The notes under the pieces were generated by a model. The model was not told the DNA's origin, searched no databases, and was given only the letters and a program-made list of their open reading frames with translations. Of a DNA stretch of 64,000 nt, positions 42,001 to 51,686 are shown piece after piece (position 1 is the stretch's first letter; each line of letters starts with the position of its first letter). The translations under genes were made by a program, and so were the position numbers. Source of the DNA: Bacillus sp. AFS055030 (GTDB lineage: Bacteria > Bacillota > Bacilli > Bacillales > Bacillaceae_G); the NCBI RefSeq assembly GCF_002574545.1, contig NZ_NUGT01000018.1, forward strand, positions 1-64,000, in the 5' to 3' direction.

Positions 42001-44246
42001 GTACGATTGCTCGTGTTGGTAGCGCCGTCTTTTTTGTACACAGCACCAAATGTTAACGAACCTTTTTCGTAATCTAGTGTCACGCTACTACCTGAAGCAT
42101 TAATCTGTTCAGTTTTATCTTGTGCTTTAAACGAAACATCGTTTTTCACAGCTTTTGCAACGTCAACAAGACCTGCTCCTTGCTCATACACAGAGTAGTT
42201 ACCGTTTAATTTGCCTGCACTATTAGTAATCGCTGCTTTTACATCAGCTGGTGTATAATTCGGGTGCGCTTGAAGAATCAGCGCTGCAACCCCAGTGATA
42301 TGTGGTGATGCCATCGATGTACCTGAAATACGTGCATACGCGTTACTGTAATCGACTTTTCCTGGTGAATGTACAAAGTATGGGTACGTAGAGTACACAG
42401 ACACCCCTGGTGCCACGATATCTGGTTTGATATCATAAGTAGCCGCAACCGGTCCCCTTGAGCTAAAGCTTGCTAAGTGATTTCCTTCTGAAACTGTTGA
42501 ACCCGTACTCGTAAACGTAATAGAGTGACTTCCTGTTGCACGTAAGCGTTCACCGTCTGCTTTTGTCATACGGAACGTTGGAATAAAGCCCACATCACTT
42601 GCTAGGTAATTATCGATATCACCGTCAATATTGTTCGTCATGACCGCTGCCACCGCACCAGCTTTTGCTGCGTTTGTAATCTTTTCCGCTAATCCGTTTG
42701 TCCCACGTGCAATCAGTGCCACTTTACCTGTTAAATCAATCGGATTACCACTTGAATCTTTGAAATCCGCTGCTTGCGCTAAGCCTACGTCAACAAAATC
42801 ATATGTTTTGCCTGCTAAATCAGCAACATGGTCGTTATATCCTTTTCCAAGTAACTTAAAGTTCGTAAATGTTTCGTTTCCTACTTTTGCTGATGCCGTT
42901 GGAATACTCATCGCGAAGTCACTTGCCCCAACCGTTATCGCAAACGCTGATGCACCTGGTGTTCCAAGTGTGCCTTCATTTGGACCTGAATTACCAGCTG
43001 AAATGACGCACGTTACACCTGCAAGCGTTGCATTGTTGATCGCAATCGCTTCTGCTGATAAAGGATCGTTACTTGCTGCGCCAAGTGATAAATTTATGAC
43101 TTTCATGCCATCAGCCACCGCTTTGTCAATCCCACCTATAATTGCATCCGAGTATCCTGAACCATAAGGTCCTAGTACGCGGTAATCATATAAATTCACA
43201 CCAGGTGCAACCCCTTGAGCCGGGAATTCCACGTTCGCTTTACTTTGTGCCGCGATTGTTCCAGAAACATGTGTTCCGTGGTAAGTGATATAATGCTCAT
43301 ACGTTCCATCTGGTTTACCAGCTTTTTCCCAATCGGAAATCGTTGTTTCCATCGGATCAGCATCGTTATCTACAAAGTCCCATCCTTTGACACTCGTTGG
43401 GTCCACTTTGCTTGCATCTTCTCCTTGTGTTGCACGGTAGCCTTTATAGACTGTTGTTAAATCCGGGTGGTTGTAATCAACCCCTGTATCAATAACCCCA
43501 ACGTTCACGCCTTGACCTGTGATACCATCTGTTCGTAACCCGTCGATCCCTGGTAAAGGAATGTAGTTCTCTGGGTAATCATTAGCCGTTGCTTCATTCG
43601 CTGAAATCTTCGCTTCAGCTGGATCGATTTTGACGATATCATCATGTAACACACGGTTTACGACACCCGAGTCAAGTAGTTTTTCGACAATGTTACCTGG
43701 TAACGTCATCGCCACACCGTTTAACGCATGTGTGTATTCGCGCGTAATTGTAATAGTTGCGTCTGATGAAGCTTTTTCGTCTGAAGGAGTCACGCTTAAC
43801 GCTGATACACCATTTGGTTTCGCACCAGTTTTTAACCCGTTTACAAACGTTTTAAACTCTTCATGAGATTCCTTCACGGCGCTCTTTTCAGCGATTAGTG
43901 TTGTTTTTTCGCCTTCCACTGATTTTTGTAGCACACTGATTTTTGCTGGTGCTTGTTTAAATTCAACAATGACACGAACCGGCTTACTTGTTGTTGTGTC
44001 AATTTTTGGCGAAATCTTTACATCACTTTCTTTAGACACTTTCTTTAACGCCTCGATTTGCTCAGCTGTTAAGTCTGGTGTACTTGTGTTTTGTACCAGT
44101 GAACCTATTACCGTGTTTTTTGTGCTCGCATTTGGTGTAGCTGCTAGTACGTTAAAAGGAATCATCGAGCTCACGACCAGAGCACTGATCGTTGTTTTAG
44201 CTAAACTCGCTTTAAAGCTTTTTTTACTCACACTTTTTTCCCCCAT
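39069..44246 (-). CDS. Large secreted subtilisin-like (S8) protease with dockerin-like and Ig-like modules
   Basis: 1725 aa. Signal peptide 1-36; I9 propeptide about 88-207; S8 catalytic domain about 235-700 with Asp253 (VIDTGVDYNHPDL), His323 (YHGTHVSGT) and Ser644 (SGTSMASPH); a PA insert about 470-585 (VALIARGTNGLAEKI); Fn3-like domain about 730-840; a long middle region; a dockerin-type pair of Ca-binding repeats about 1368-1428 (GDVTGDGVIDVLDAKQVSDK and DLNKDGIVDSKDMQF); a fibronectin type III-like domain about 1466-1552; and two Ig-like (Big) repeats to the end. Vpr-like core, but much longer than B. subtilis Vpr (806 aa). No LPXTG anchor. The catalytic half looks more GC-rich than its surroundings. 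PrsA (fold) and ScoC (repression) in this window may act on it; that is inference. Confidence 0.93.
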   Translation of the reverse strand: MGEKSVSKKSFKASLAKTTISALVVSSMIPFNVLAATPNASTKNTVIGSLVQNTSTPDLTAEQIEALKKVSKESDVKISPKIDTTTSKPVRVIVEFKQAPAKISVLQKSVEGEKTTLIAEKSAVKESHEEFKTFVNGLKTGAKPNGVSALSVTPSDEKASSDATITITREYTHALNGVAMTLPGNIVEKLLDSGVVNRVLHDDIVKIDPAEAKISANEATANDYPENYIPLPGIDGLRTDGITGQGVNVGVIDTGVDYNHPDLTTVYKGYRATQGEDASKVDPTSVKGWDFVDNDADPMETTISDWEKAGKPDGTYEHYITYHGTHVSGTIAAQSKANVEFPAQGVAPGVNLYDYRVLGPYGSGYSDAIIGGIDKAVADGMKVINLSLGAASNDPLSAEAIAINNATLAGVTCVISAGNSGPNEGTLGTPGASAFAITVGASDFAMSIPTASAKVGNETFTNFKLLGKGYNDHVADLAGKTYDFVDVGLAQAADFKDSSGNPIDLTGKVALIARGTNGLAEKITNAAKAGAVAAVMTNNIDGDIDNYLASDVGFIPTFRMTKADGERLRATGSHSITFTSTGSTVSEGNHLASFSSRGPVAATYDIKPDIVAPGVSVYSTYPYFVHSPGKVDYSNAYARISGTSMASPHITGVAALILQAHPNYTPADVKAAITNSAGKLNGNYSVYEQGAGLVDVAKAVKNDVSFKAQDKTEQINASGSSVTLDYEKGSLTFGAVYKKDGATNTSNRTVKVTNRGNKDKTFDISSEFIKPSAAVNDASKNGVTFSASLSSVTVKAGETTNFTATINVPDTAAYGRYEGYVNIVNHDDPSETYRMPLAVRMVEKGVGNLQMDVPAAPTRKPLIFSDFNGNPGRYLRFRFNSPMKYFWIVIYDKDGNPIGAATDSPLPVSTVPTDTDLTVSFDPSTYYPFIGDPKDEKTNMFTKATLTEGQYTLKIRTTDTTDMKAKTYEQSQLFVVDNTLPTLTYKDHAPGVYELEDKDFTDEKQDGNTYNAFWVHANLSDEGTAKLAPLGMTQSDNTLWYYHNSIWYPEGDFPVDANGDTKFGVEKSDIENGPTTITLMPSDTARNVELINDFHEYAFIKKGSSYMVPSYNKEKVSLNDTITMTLNLNNVKDMMSGTYTGMYYHGNFDLQGVTVNPAFQKWADQNGVKVNVDTPVATPSIDYPENAKDLKIGAHLTGGADFKGFNGDSPFLDVTFKVTDDMWDIMAAKLTQDDDTTTFNMTQYGSDEEKKIPAFGRLNKFQIVPKHSLVQSYVKLEGLKNNYSLQMDSIGAKGYAQLKDGTKIPGTIDSKGYINIKGIPLSKDPINFIVEGPGHLKSIQTVTLGNKSPWGEDIAERRFIAGTQPYGSAGDVTGDGVIDVLDAKQVSDKMGQQNSVNYPVEDLNKDGIVDSKDMQFVATNFGKTNPDATITPKVVTKVDGKDVYATDIFNKAKVYSNVNTFKVDSKHANSVTLNWLAVDPAGVWGGLKIQQQSSNDGITWPTTWTDANLDTPITVSSTSAKVTGLSDSTFYRFRLVVNGGLNGTLNGGNSNVIEMKTLLLTPTIDVIDDNDTKITGKANSNVNIVVKNNSTVIGSGKTDANGNYSIQIKPQVADSVLTVSATDASENQSEPASIVVLDRTAPDAPIVNKVTKKDQTITGKTEANATVAIKFNDVVTEVQADKNGNFSLDIPHKSYGEYIGKVISVTAKDAAGNVSVATETVIVNK

Positions 44247-44552
44247 TTTTATAATTTTTTGACAATTTTCTTTCTTTTTTTATTTTAACGTTAGTAAATG
44301 ACATCGTAAATTGGGGGAATTTCACCAAATTAATTAAAAAAAAATCAGATAATAGGTCATATTTATAGCACTTTTTACTTTGAAGCTTTATAAAACTTTA
44401 TTTTCAGACAATTTTAATTTGGGGGAATTTTTAATTTTTTATATAAAAATTAGAGAATGACATACTCGTTGATTAATTGTTATAATCTTCTAATTTAACT
44501 AAATTTTCATATATATTTACCAAATAAAAACATTAAAAACCTTTTTGTAATA
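44247..44552. other. Gene-free AT-rich interval upstream of the protease
   Basis: About 300 bp of very AT-rich sequence with no credible ORF. It should contain the protease promoter, which I could not pick with confidence. GGGGGAATTT occurs twice (44313-44322 and 44421-44430), a small direct repeat of unknown meaning. Confidence 0.45.
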
Positions 44553-44554
44553 AA

Positions 44555-44584
44555 AAAAAGAGATACGAATGCATCTCCTTTTTT
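44555..44584 (-). terminator. Terminator of the metallophosphoesterase gene
   Basis: GAGAT (44560-44564) / ATCTC (44573-44577) with an 8-nt loop, flanked by A/T runs; on the minus strand eight T residues follow. Confidence 0.7.
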
Positions 44585-44591
44585 AATGAAC

Positions 44592-45353
44592 TTATATACT
44601 CTTAATCTCAATAAAATGTGTTTCCGGCCTAGCACTCAATCTAAGCGGTAAAGACGTCGTACCATATCCATTACTGATTAATTGAGTAATCCCCTCATAT
44701 ACATGCGTTTTCCCTTTCTCATAAGGACCATATCCGAAAATCCTAATCTGTCCACCATGCGTATGACCGCTTAAAACAAGAGATACCCCATGTTCCATCT
44801 CTAATAACTTCAAAATCCTCGGATTATGACTAACTAACAACTTAAATGCATTCTGTTTTACATCTTGAAAGGCAAGGTCAAGGTCTACCTCTCCAGTTTT
44901 CAAATCATCTACTCCAATTAATGCCCATTCTTTTTGTAAATGATTAACCATTACAGATGAGTTTTTCAATACAACTACATTCCATTTAGTAAAAATAGCC
45001 TCAATATCCTTCTTTTCAATTTCATTATCATTATTTCCCCACACAAAGTAGACCGGGCCAAGAGAACTTAGCTTACGAATATTTTGTTCGATTCTTTCAA
45101 GAGGCACTCCCTTTTCTAATAAATCACCGCCAATGATGACAAGATCAACTTGATTAGTCATTCTACTTATAATAGAAGAATGTATTTTTCTTCTATGAAT
45201 ATCTGAAATAAAAAATAGTCTAATTGGCTTTTCAAGTGGCGTATTTGAAAAAGAAAATTCATGTTTTCTTACTATATTTAAATGAGCCTCTCTAAACATA
45301 TAAACCAACAATAGTAAACCTAGTAATATAAAAATGAAAAAAATAGTAACCAT
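44592..45353 (-). CDS. Membrane-anchored metallophosphoesterase (calcineurin-like)
   Basis: 253 aa: an N-terminal membrane anchor (IFFIFILLGLLLLVYMF), then the dinuclear-metal phosphoesterase motifs DIHRRKIH, GGDLLEKG, WGNNDNE, SHNPR and SGHTHGGQIRIFGYG. The order resembles YkuE-type phosphodiesterases. The substrate is unknown. Note the first motif is D-x-H with RR in place of the usual Gly-rich loop. It ends in a terminator at 44555-44584. Confidence 0.87.
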   Translation of the reverse strand: MVTIFFIFILLGLLLLVYMFREAHLNIVRKHEFSFSNTPLEKPIRLFFISDIHRRKIHSSIISRMTNQVDLVIIGGDLLEKGVPLERIEQNIRKLSSLGPVYFVWGNNDNEIEKKDIEAIFTKWNVVVLKNSSVMVNHLQKEWALIGVDDLKTGEVDLDLAFQDVKQNAFKLLVSHNPRILKLLEMEHGVSLVLSGHTHGGQIRIFGYGPYEKGKTHVYEGITQLISNGYGTTSLPLRLSARPETHFIEIKSI

Positions 45354-45400
45354 ATTGCCCTCCCATTTCCAGCTTTGGAATGCAATGCTGCTTAGCTTTT

Positions 45401-45958
45401 CTATAAAAGAATGTCCTTAATAATTCTCGCAGGATTACCTCCAACGACTACATTGTCAGGAACATCTTTTGTTACAACAGCACCAGAAGCGATCACAACA
45501 TTATGTCCAATCTTTACTCCTGGATTTATAATCGCTCTTCCACCAATCCAGACATTATCTCCAATTGTAACTGGTTTACCGAATTCAGCTCCACTTGCCC
45601 TCTCAATTGGATCAAGTGGATGTGTAGCGGTATAAATATGTACACCGGGCGCCATAAAACAATTTACCCCAATATAAACCGGACAAACATCCAAGATGAC
45701 ACAATCAAAATTAGCATAAAAATTTTCACCAACATGAATATTGTATCCATAATCACAACGAAATGTCGGTTCTATATACAAAACTTCACCCGTCGAACCA
45801 AATAATTGTTTTAATAGACTTACTCTTTTACTATTTTCAGTTTCAAGCGTTAAATTAAATTCACGCGTCAAACGTCGAGCATTCATTCTCTCCTCAACTA
45901 ATTGATCATCCCCTGCCAAATACATCTCACCATTTATCATTTTTTCCTTCTCGCTCAC
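45401..45958 (-). CDS. maa: Maltose O-acetyltransferase-like hexapeptide acyltransferase
   Basis: 185-aa left-handed beta-helix acetyltransferase with an N-terminal Mac domain ([20 protein letters not shown]) and hexapeptide repeats ([36 protein letters not shown]). The catalytic His lies in [10 protein letters not shown]. It transfers acetyl from acetyl-CoA to sugars such as maltose or glucose in characterised members. SD AGGAGAGCTA precedes the start. Confidence 0.88.
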   Translation of the reverse strand: MSEKEKMINGEMYLAGDDQLVEERMNARRLTREFNLTLETENSKRVSLLKQLFGSTGEVLYIEPTFRCDYGYNIHVGENFYANFDCVILDVCPVYIGVNCFMAPGVHIYTATHPLDPIERASGAEFGKPVTIGDNVWIGGRAIINPGVKIGHNVVIASGAVVTKDVPDNVVVGGNPARIIKDILL

Positions 45959-46066
45959 ATTAGCTCTCCTTTAAAAATTCATTTACCTAATCTTTTCCGG
46001 CTTTTCCTGCCTTTTTCATGTTAAAGTATTTAAAAAACAAACAAAAAATTGATAGGAGGTATTTCA

Positions 46067-46690
46067 TTGGATTTAACGATTTACTTGTCGTTTATAGGTG
46101 TATCTTTATTACTAATAATAGCACCTGGACCTGATAATATTTTTGTTATGGCACAAAGTATTTCATATGGTAAAAAAGAAGGCATTGCAACCGCATGTGG
46201 CCTTTGTTCAGGTGTTACAATTCATACTCTTGCTGCTTCAATTGGATTATCTGCCATCCTATATAAATCAGATGTTGCTTTTTCAATTTTAAAATACTTA
46301 GGTGCTTTTTATTTATTATACTTAGCTTACCAAGCATTTCGTTCGAGTAATGAAGTAGGTTCATTCACAAGGCCTAAAAAACAAACTTTACCCGCTTTAT
46401 ATCGTCGCGGATTTTTAATGAATGTATTAAATCCAAAGGTGTCTTTATTCTTCCTAGCATTTTTACCTCAATTTATAGACAAAGGCGGTATAGCAGTTCC
46501 CATACAAATGATTGTTTTAGGTTTAACTTTTATGGTATTAACGCTCATTGTATTTTCAATTATAGCGATTTTTGCAGGCAGCTTGGGTGAAAAATTGTTA
46601 CAAAATAAGAAATCTTCTAAAATTATCAATCTAGCACAAGGGGTAATTTTTACAGGTATTGGATTAAAATTATTTTTTATGGATCGATAA
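46067..46690 (+). CDS. LysE/RhtB family amino-acid exporter
   Basis: 207-aa membrane protein with about six segments and the LysE signature near the N-terminus (LLIIAPGPDNIFVMAQSISY, then GKKEGIATACGLCSGV) and LNPKVSLFFLAFLPQF in the middle. Family members export amino acids or derivatives. The frame opens at TTG 46049, but SD ATAGGAGG (46052-46059) fits the TTG at 46067 (6-8 nt). It is divergent from maa. Confidence 0.87.
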   Translation: MDLTIYLSFIGVSLLLIIAPGPDNIFVMAQSISYGKKEGIATACGLCSGVTIHTLAASIGLSAILYKSDVAFSILKYLGAFYLLYLAYQAFRSSNEVGSFTRPKKQTLPALYRRGFLMNVLNPKVSLFFLAFLPQFIDKGGIAVPIQMIVLGLTFMVLTLIVFSIIAIFAGSLGEKLLQNKKSSKIINLAQGVIFTGIGLKLFFMDR

Positions 46691-46715
46691 AGTTTTTTTA
46701 GTGGTCTTGAACAGA

Positions 46716-46757
46716 AAAATGAGTACTGTGACTAGTACTCATTTTAGAATTTTTTTA
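46716..46757. terminator. Terminator downstream of the LysE gene
   Basis: AAAATGAGTACT (46716-46727) / AGTACTCATTTT (46734-46745), 6-nt loop, then TTTTTTT nearby; usable from both convergent genes. Confidence 0.88.
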
Positions 46758-46800
46758 TTTGTACCCCATCAAACTCCTGTTTCTTCAGCACCCAATGTTT

Positions 46801-47808
46801 TTATAAGATTTTCAACTCTCCTGATTTAATCATACCCGCTTGTTTTAAGAATATGTACACGATATATGAAACGATTCCAGGTACTAATACATATGTAACA
46901 ATCATCGGTATAATAACTGCACTTTTGTATGTAGCTAATAAATTCATTGGTGCAACTAATGCGCATAACCCTAAGCCTGCAATTTCTTTTGGTGCTTGAA
47001 TATGAAATAAGAAAGCTGATACCGGCCCTGCCACGGCACTTGCAACTATGGTTGGTATTAGTATTCTAATATTCCTAGTTACATTTGGTAGCTGTAGTTT
47101 TGGTGTGATAATTAATAAACCAAGGATACTTCCTGGATCATTCTCGCGTGCAGAGATTACAGCTAATCCAACAAATTGCGCTGCACATCCCGCTAATGCA
47201 GCTCCTCCCGCTATTCCATCTAAATTCAAAGCAATTGCTAAGGCAGCAGAAGAAGCTGGAGAAACAATTAAAATTCCCCAAACGACTGCTAATACAATAG
47301 AAGCAATAATAGGCGAACCTTCCGTCGAGCCTTTAATAAAATTCCCAACCGCTATTAAGATTGGAGAAATCCATTTTGATAAATACAATCCAACTAAACC
47401 TGAAATTAAAATGGCACATAAAGGCACAAGCATTAAATCTAGTTTCGTTTTACCTTGAACAGCTTTTCCAATCAGGATGGCAACCAGTGCTGCTAATAAT
47501 GCTCCTACTGGTTCCCCCATTTTAATGGTCATTACCGTATCTACCATCAATAATGCACCAGAACCGATTATTGCAGCGGACATTGCAGAAAAAATGATTA
47601 ACGTACTTGAACCTAATAATACAGCTATCCCTGCGCCAATTGCTGGTGTCATTAATAATTTAGTTGAAAATCCGATCGTTATTAAAGATTCAAAATGAAA
47701 TATTTTCCCAATACTCTCAAGTAAAGAACCGATACCGATCATGACGAAAACAGCATGTGCTATACCTTCTGATGCTCTAAATACTTTGCTTTTTTCTTGC
47801 GTGCTCAT
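46801..47808 (-). CDS. PfoR/PTS_EIIC_2-type membrane protein
   Basis: 335 aa with about ten hydrophobic segments, rich in Gly/Ala (TPAIGAGIAVLLGSSTLIIFSA). The pattern matches the PfoR-like family, annotated either as perfringolysin O regulator-like or as a PTS EIIC-type protein. No EIIA or EIIB partner genes are nearby, so a PTS role is doubtful. SD AAAGGTAGG precedes the ATG. Function unknown. Confidence 0.75.
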   Translation of the reverse strand: MSTQEKSKVFRASEGIAHAVFVMIGIGSLLESIGKIFHFESLITIGFSTKLLMTPAIGAGIAVLLGSSTLIIFSAMSAAIIGSGALLMVDTVMTIKMGEPVGALLAALVAILIGKAVQGKTKLDLMLVPLCAILISGLVGLYLSKWISPILIAVGNFIKGSTEGSPIIASIVLAVVWGILIVSPASSAALAIALNLDGIAGGAALAGCAAQFVGLAVISARENDPGSILGLLIITPKLQLPNVTRNIRILIPTIVASAVAGPVSAFLFHIQAPKEIAGLGLCALVAPMNLLATYKSAVIIPMIVTYVLVPGIVSYIVYIFLKQAGMIKSGELKIL

Positions 47809-47886
47809 ATCATACCTACCTTTTTTTAGTAACTACTTCTAGTATTTGCATAATGAATAGAAAATTATTAATAAATAGAAGCACAA

Positions 47887-47913
47887 AAAAACGTCCAAAG
47901 AATTGGACGTTTT
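47887..47913 (-). terminator. Terminator of the arg operon
   Basis: AAAACGTCCAA / TTGGACGTTTT with a short loop; on the minus strand it is followed by a long T run. It lies 12 nt past the argH stop. Confidence 0.9.
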
Positions 47914-47924
47914 CAACTAGAAAA

Positions 47925-49316
47925 TTATACCATATTTATTGAAAAGCTTAAACACTCTTCTGCTTTTGTAATTTGTTTCCAAACCTCATTTGTGGAAGTT
48001 CCACCTTCACTAATTCTTGCTTCCATAACTGTTTTTGGATTTAATGTATGATAAATATCTTCTTCAAACACATCATTAATTCCCTTAAATTCTTCTAGGC
48101 TTAATTCCCCAAGAAATTTATGATTCTCTATAGCATATAGAACCGTTTTTCCAACGATTTCATGTGCTTGTCGGAATGGGATATTTTTTCGAACTAAGTA
48201 ATCTGCAAGGTCAGTAGCGTTTGAATAATCATTTTTAACAGCTTCATACATACGTTTTTCGTTTACTTTCATTGTATCGATTATTCCTGAAAGTAACTGT
48301 AGTGCACCTACAACAGTATAAACAGTATCAAACATACCTTCTTTATCTTCTTGCATGTCCTTGTTATACGCTAAAGGTAGCCCTTTTAAAACTGTTAATA
48401 ACCCGATTAAGCTGCCATAAACTCTCCCTGTTTTACCTCGAAGTAGTTCTGGAACATCTGGATTTTTTTTCTGTGGCATAATACTAGAGCCGGTACAAAA
48501 AGCATCGTCTAATTCAATAAACTGAAATTCTTGACTAGACCAAATGACAAATTCCTCGGATAGTCTAGAAATATGTGTCATCAGTAATGACGAATCAGCA
48601 AGGAACTCTACGATAAAATCACGATCGCTTACTGCATCTAAACTATTATGATAAATATCGCTAAAACCAAGTAATTCAGCGGTACGGTAACGGTTAATTG
48701 GAAAGGTAGTACCAGCTAATGCACCTGCACCTAATGGTGAAATATCCACTCGTTTTAAACTATCTTTGAATCGGCTTTTGTCACGCTCAAGCATCCAAAA
48801 ATACGCAAGTAAATGATGTGCAAAAGAAACAGGCTGCGCTCTTTGTAAATGCGTGTACCCTGGCATAATTGTATCAACATGCTTTTTTGCTTGCGTAACG
48901 ATTTTATTTTGAACTTCTTCAATTAAATCAATAATGGATGACGTATTATTTTTTAAGAAAAGGTGCATATCCGTTGCTACTTGATCATTTCGACTTCGCC
49001 CTGTATGTAGCTTTCCTCCTACAGGACCGATTTCTTCAATTAACAAGCTTTCGATATTCATATGAATATCTTCATTTTCAACACTAAATTGAACCTCATT
49101 TTTCTCGACTTTTTTTAATATTTTATTTAAACCTTCTATTATTAGTTCAGCTTCATTGATTGCAATTATGCCACATTCTCCAAGCATCGTTGCATGTGCA
49201 ATACTACCAGCTATATCTTCCTTAGCCATTATTTGATCAAATTCAATAGATGCTGTAAATTCTTCCACTAATTGGTTAGTCTCCTTCGTAAAACGTCCGC
49301 CCCAAAGTTTTGACAT
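47925..49316 (-). CDS. argH: Argininosuccinate lyase
   Basis: 463 aa; splits argininosuccinate into arginine and fumarate, the last step of arginine synthesis. The N-terminus [20 protein letters not shown] and the fumarase/lyase signature [12 protein letters not shown] (about residues 279-290) with catalytic Ser are conserved; [13 protein letters not shown] and [10 protein letters not shown] are also present. It lies 27 nt after argG and ends the operon. Confidence 0.97.
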   Translation of the reverse strand: MSKLWGGRFTKETNQLVEEFTASIEFDQIMAKEDIAGSIAHATMLGECGIIAINEAELIIEGLNKILKKVEKNEVQFSVENEDIHMNIESLLIEEIGPVGGKLHTGRSRNDQVATDMHLFLKNNTSSIIDLIEEVQNKIVTQAKKHVDTIMPGYTHLQRAQPVSFAHHLLAYFWMLERDKSRFKDSLKRVDISPLGAGALAGTTFPINRYRTAELLGFSDIYHNSLDAVSDRDFIVEFLADSSLLMTHISRLSEEFVIWSSQEFQFIELDDAFCTGSSIMPQKKNPDVPELLRGKTGRVYGSLIGLLTVLKGLPLAYNKDMQEDKEGMFDTVYTVVGALQLLSGIIDTMKVNEKRMYEAVKNDYSNATDLADYLVRKNIPFRQAHEIVGKTVLYAIENHKFLGELSLEEFKGINDVFEEDIYHTLNPKTVMEARISEGGTSTNEVWKQITKAEECLSFSINMV

Positions 49317-49343
49317 AGTTGCCTCCTTAATCCACCTTATATT

Positions 49344-50558
49344 TTATTTACTTAAAACTTCATTTTTCTGTGTAACTTCGCTATATACCTTTGTTGGTAA
49401 TCCCCATAGTTTAATAAAACCTACAGCTGCATTATGATCAAATAAATCACCTTTTGAATAAGTTGCAAGCTCTTCATTATATAGACTAGTTTCAGATTTT
49501 CTACCTACTACTGTATGAGTGCCTTTGAATAATTTCACACGAACAATCCCACTTACTGTTTCTTGTGTTGTATTTACAAATGCATCTAAAGCACTCATTA
49601 AAGGTGAATACCACAATCCATCGTAAAGCATTTTTGAAAATTGTTGTTCAATACTTACTTTAAAATTTGTCACCTCACGAGGTAATGTAAGGAACTCTAA
49701 TTCTTTATGCGCATTAATTAAGATTAACGCTGCCGGATTTTCATATACTTCACGTGATTTGATACCTACTAATCTATTTTCAATATGATCAATTCTTCCA
49801 ACTCCGTGCTTTCCACCAAGAACATTTAATTGTTCAATTAGTTGAACTAGATCAATAGGCTGACCGCTTAAGCTAATCGGTACACCTTTTGAAAATTCTA
49901 TTTCAATATACTCAGGAACATCTGGAGTATTTTCAATTGCATTCGTCCAATCAAAAGCTTCTTCAGGTGCTTCATTCCAAGGATTCTCTAATACACCTGC
50001 TTCACAAGCTCTTCCCCAAATATTTGCATCAATTGAAAACGGATTATCTAGATCGACCGGAATTGGAACTCCATTATCATTTGCGTACTGTATTTCCTCA
50101 TCACGAGTCATGCCCCATTCACGAACAGGCGCAACTACTTTAAGATTTGGATTCAAGGCCATGACTGAAACTTCAAAACGAACTTGATCATTTCCTTTTC
50201 CAGTACAACCATGTGCAACTGCAACCGCACCTTCTTGTTTTGCTACATCGACTAATAATTTTGCGATTAAAGGTCTTGATAAAGCAGATGATAGTGGGTA
50301 CTTTCCTTCATATAGTGCATTTGCTTTTAGTGCTGGAACAATATATTCATTTGCAAATAAGTCCTTTACATTAATCATATATGACTTAATTGCTCCTAAA
50401 TTTAACGCCTTTTGACGAACAGCTTCAACATCTTTTCCTTCACCTAGATCAAGACAAAGTGCAATCACATCGTAGTTATATTTCTCCTGTAACCATTTAA
50501 TACAAACGGATGTATCTAAACCACCTGAATATGCTAAAACAATTTTCTCATTTCCCAT
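49344..50558 (-). CDS. argG: Argininosuccinate synthase
   Basis: 404 aa; joins citrulline and aspartate with ATP. The N-terminal PP-loop [16 protein letters not shown], the [15 protein letters not shown] segment and [18 protein letters not shown] are diagnostic. SD is present in the sequence GGGGGTAATGAC ahead of the ATG. It lies 48 nt after argF in the arg operon. Confidence 0.97.
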   Translation of the reverse strand: MGNEKIVLAYSGGLDTSVCIKWLQEKYNYDVIALCLDLGEGKDVEAVRQKALNLGAIKSYMINVKDLFANEYIVPALKANALYEGKYPLSSALSRPLIAKLLVDVAKQEGAVAVAHGCTGKGNDQVRFEVSVMALNPNLKVVAPVREWGMTRDEEIQYANDNGVPIPVDLDNPFSIDANIWGRACEAGVLENPWNEAPEEAFDWTNAIENTPDVPEYIEIEFSKGVPISLSGQPIDLVQLIEQLNVLGGKHGVGRIDHIENRLVGIKSREVYENPAALILINAHKELEFLTLPREVTNFKVSIEQQFSKMLYDGLWYSPLMSALDAFVNTTQETVSGIVRVKLFKGTHTVVGRKSETSLYNEELATYSKGDLFDHNAAVGFIKLWGLPTKVYSEVTQKNEVLSK

Positions 50559-50606
50559 GTCATTACCCCCGATTAAATTATTAAAAAAAATAGTAGATTT
50601 TTAGAA

Positions 50607-51644
50607 TTATAAATTACCCATTAATGCAACTAGAATCGCTTTTTGAGCATGAAGTCGATTTTCTGCTTCATCAAATACTACCGAATGCTTACCATCAATA
50701 ACTGAAGCCGTTACTTCTTCCCCTCTATGTGCAGGTAAACAGTGCAAGAATAAATAATCTTCTTTTGCATTTTCTAATAAGTGATCATTTACTTGATACG
50801 GGCTGAAATCTTTTAAACGAATTTCAGTTTCTTTCTCTTGCCCCATACTGGTCCAAACATCCGTTATTACAACATCAGCTCTACTTACACCATCTACAGG
50901 ATTATTCACTACCTCAATAACACTACCAGTTGTTTTTGCAACATGCTTCATCGATTGAAGTACAACTTTATTTGGCTCATACCCAACGGGACATGCAATC
51001 GTTAAATAAACGCCTAGTTTAGCTGCACCTTCAATTAAAGAATGACAGATGTTATTATTTCCATCTCCTACATAAGCAATCTTTAAACCTTTTAATCTAC
51101 CTTTATGTTCAAGGATTGTTAAGAAATCAGCCATGATTTGTGCAGGATGGTGCAGATCTGTTAGCCCATTAATAACTGGAATTGACGAGTGTTCAGCAAA
51201 CTCGGTCACCATCTCATGAGTATTTGCTCGAATCATCACCCCATCTACATAACGAGAAAATACTTTCGATGTATCATGAACAGTTTCACCTCTACCAAGC
51301 TGTAAATCTTTACTGCTCATAAAGATTGCATGACCACCTAATTGCATCATCGCAATTTCAAATGATAGTCTCGTTCTCGTAGAATTCTTTTCAAAAATCA
51401 TCCCTAATACTTTGTCTTTTAAATAAGGATGTGCCTCATTCGCTTTTTGCATATTTTTCATCTCTAATGATTTTTCAAGTAAAAATAATAATTCACTTGA
51501 TGAAAATTCACTTATAGAAAGAAAATTTTTCCCTTTAAAATCTGACCATTTTACAGAGCTAAAATTTCCTTTTGTAACATTCCCTTTTGTCTTTTGAATA
51601 TAACCATTTTTCTTTACATGGTTTTCTTTCAATACTTTACTCAT
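50607..51644 (-). CDS. argF: Ornithine carbamoyltransferase
   Basis: 345 aa; forms citrulline from ornithine and carbamoyl phosphate. Carbamoyl-phosphate site STRTRLSFEIAM, ornithine-site HCLPAHRGEEV, and HHPAQIMADF, where the usual HPCQ Cys is Ala. An N-terminal extension of about 35 residues rich in Lys/Asn (KENHVKKNGYIQKTKGNVTK) precedes the usual start; no better in-frame start was found. The frame opens at 51701, but GGGGATGG before the ATG at 51644 and the arginine operator upstream fix the start. Confidence 0.93.
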   Translation of the reverse strand: MSKVLKENHVKKNGYIQKTKGNVTKGNFSSVKWSDFKGKNFLSISEFSSSELLFLLEKSLEMKNMQKANEAHPYLKDKVLGMIFEKNSTRTRLSFEIAMMQLGGHAIFMSSKDLQLGRGETVHDTSKVFSRYVDGVMIRANTHEMVTEFAEHSSIPVINGLTDLHHPAQIMADFLTILEHKGRLKGLKIAYVGDGNNNICHSLIEGAAKLGVYLTIACPVGYEPNKVVLQSMKHVAKTTGSVIEVVNNPVDGVSRADVVITDVWTSMGQEKETEIRLKDFSPYQVNDHLLENAKEDYLFLHCLPAHRGEEVTASVIDGKHSVVFDEAENRLHAQKAILVALMGNL

Positions 51645-51686
51645 AAATCCATCCCCTTTTTTTAGAAGCATCAGATTCTTATATAA

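Noticed and set aside
40846-44262. Several long plus-strand frames opposite the protease gene
   Set aside because: They mirror the reading frame of the large protease and reflect its codon composition; none has a credible ribosome site or domain.
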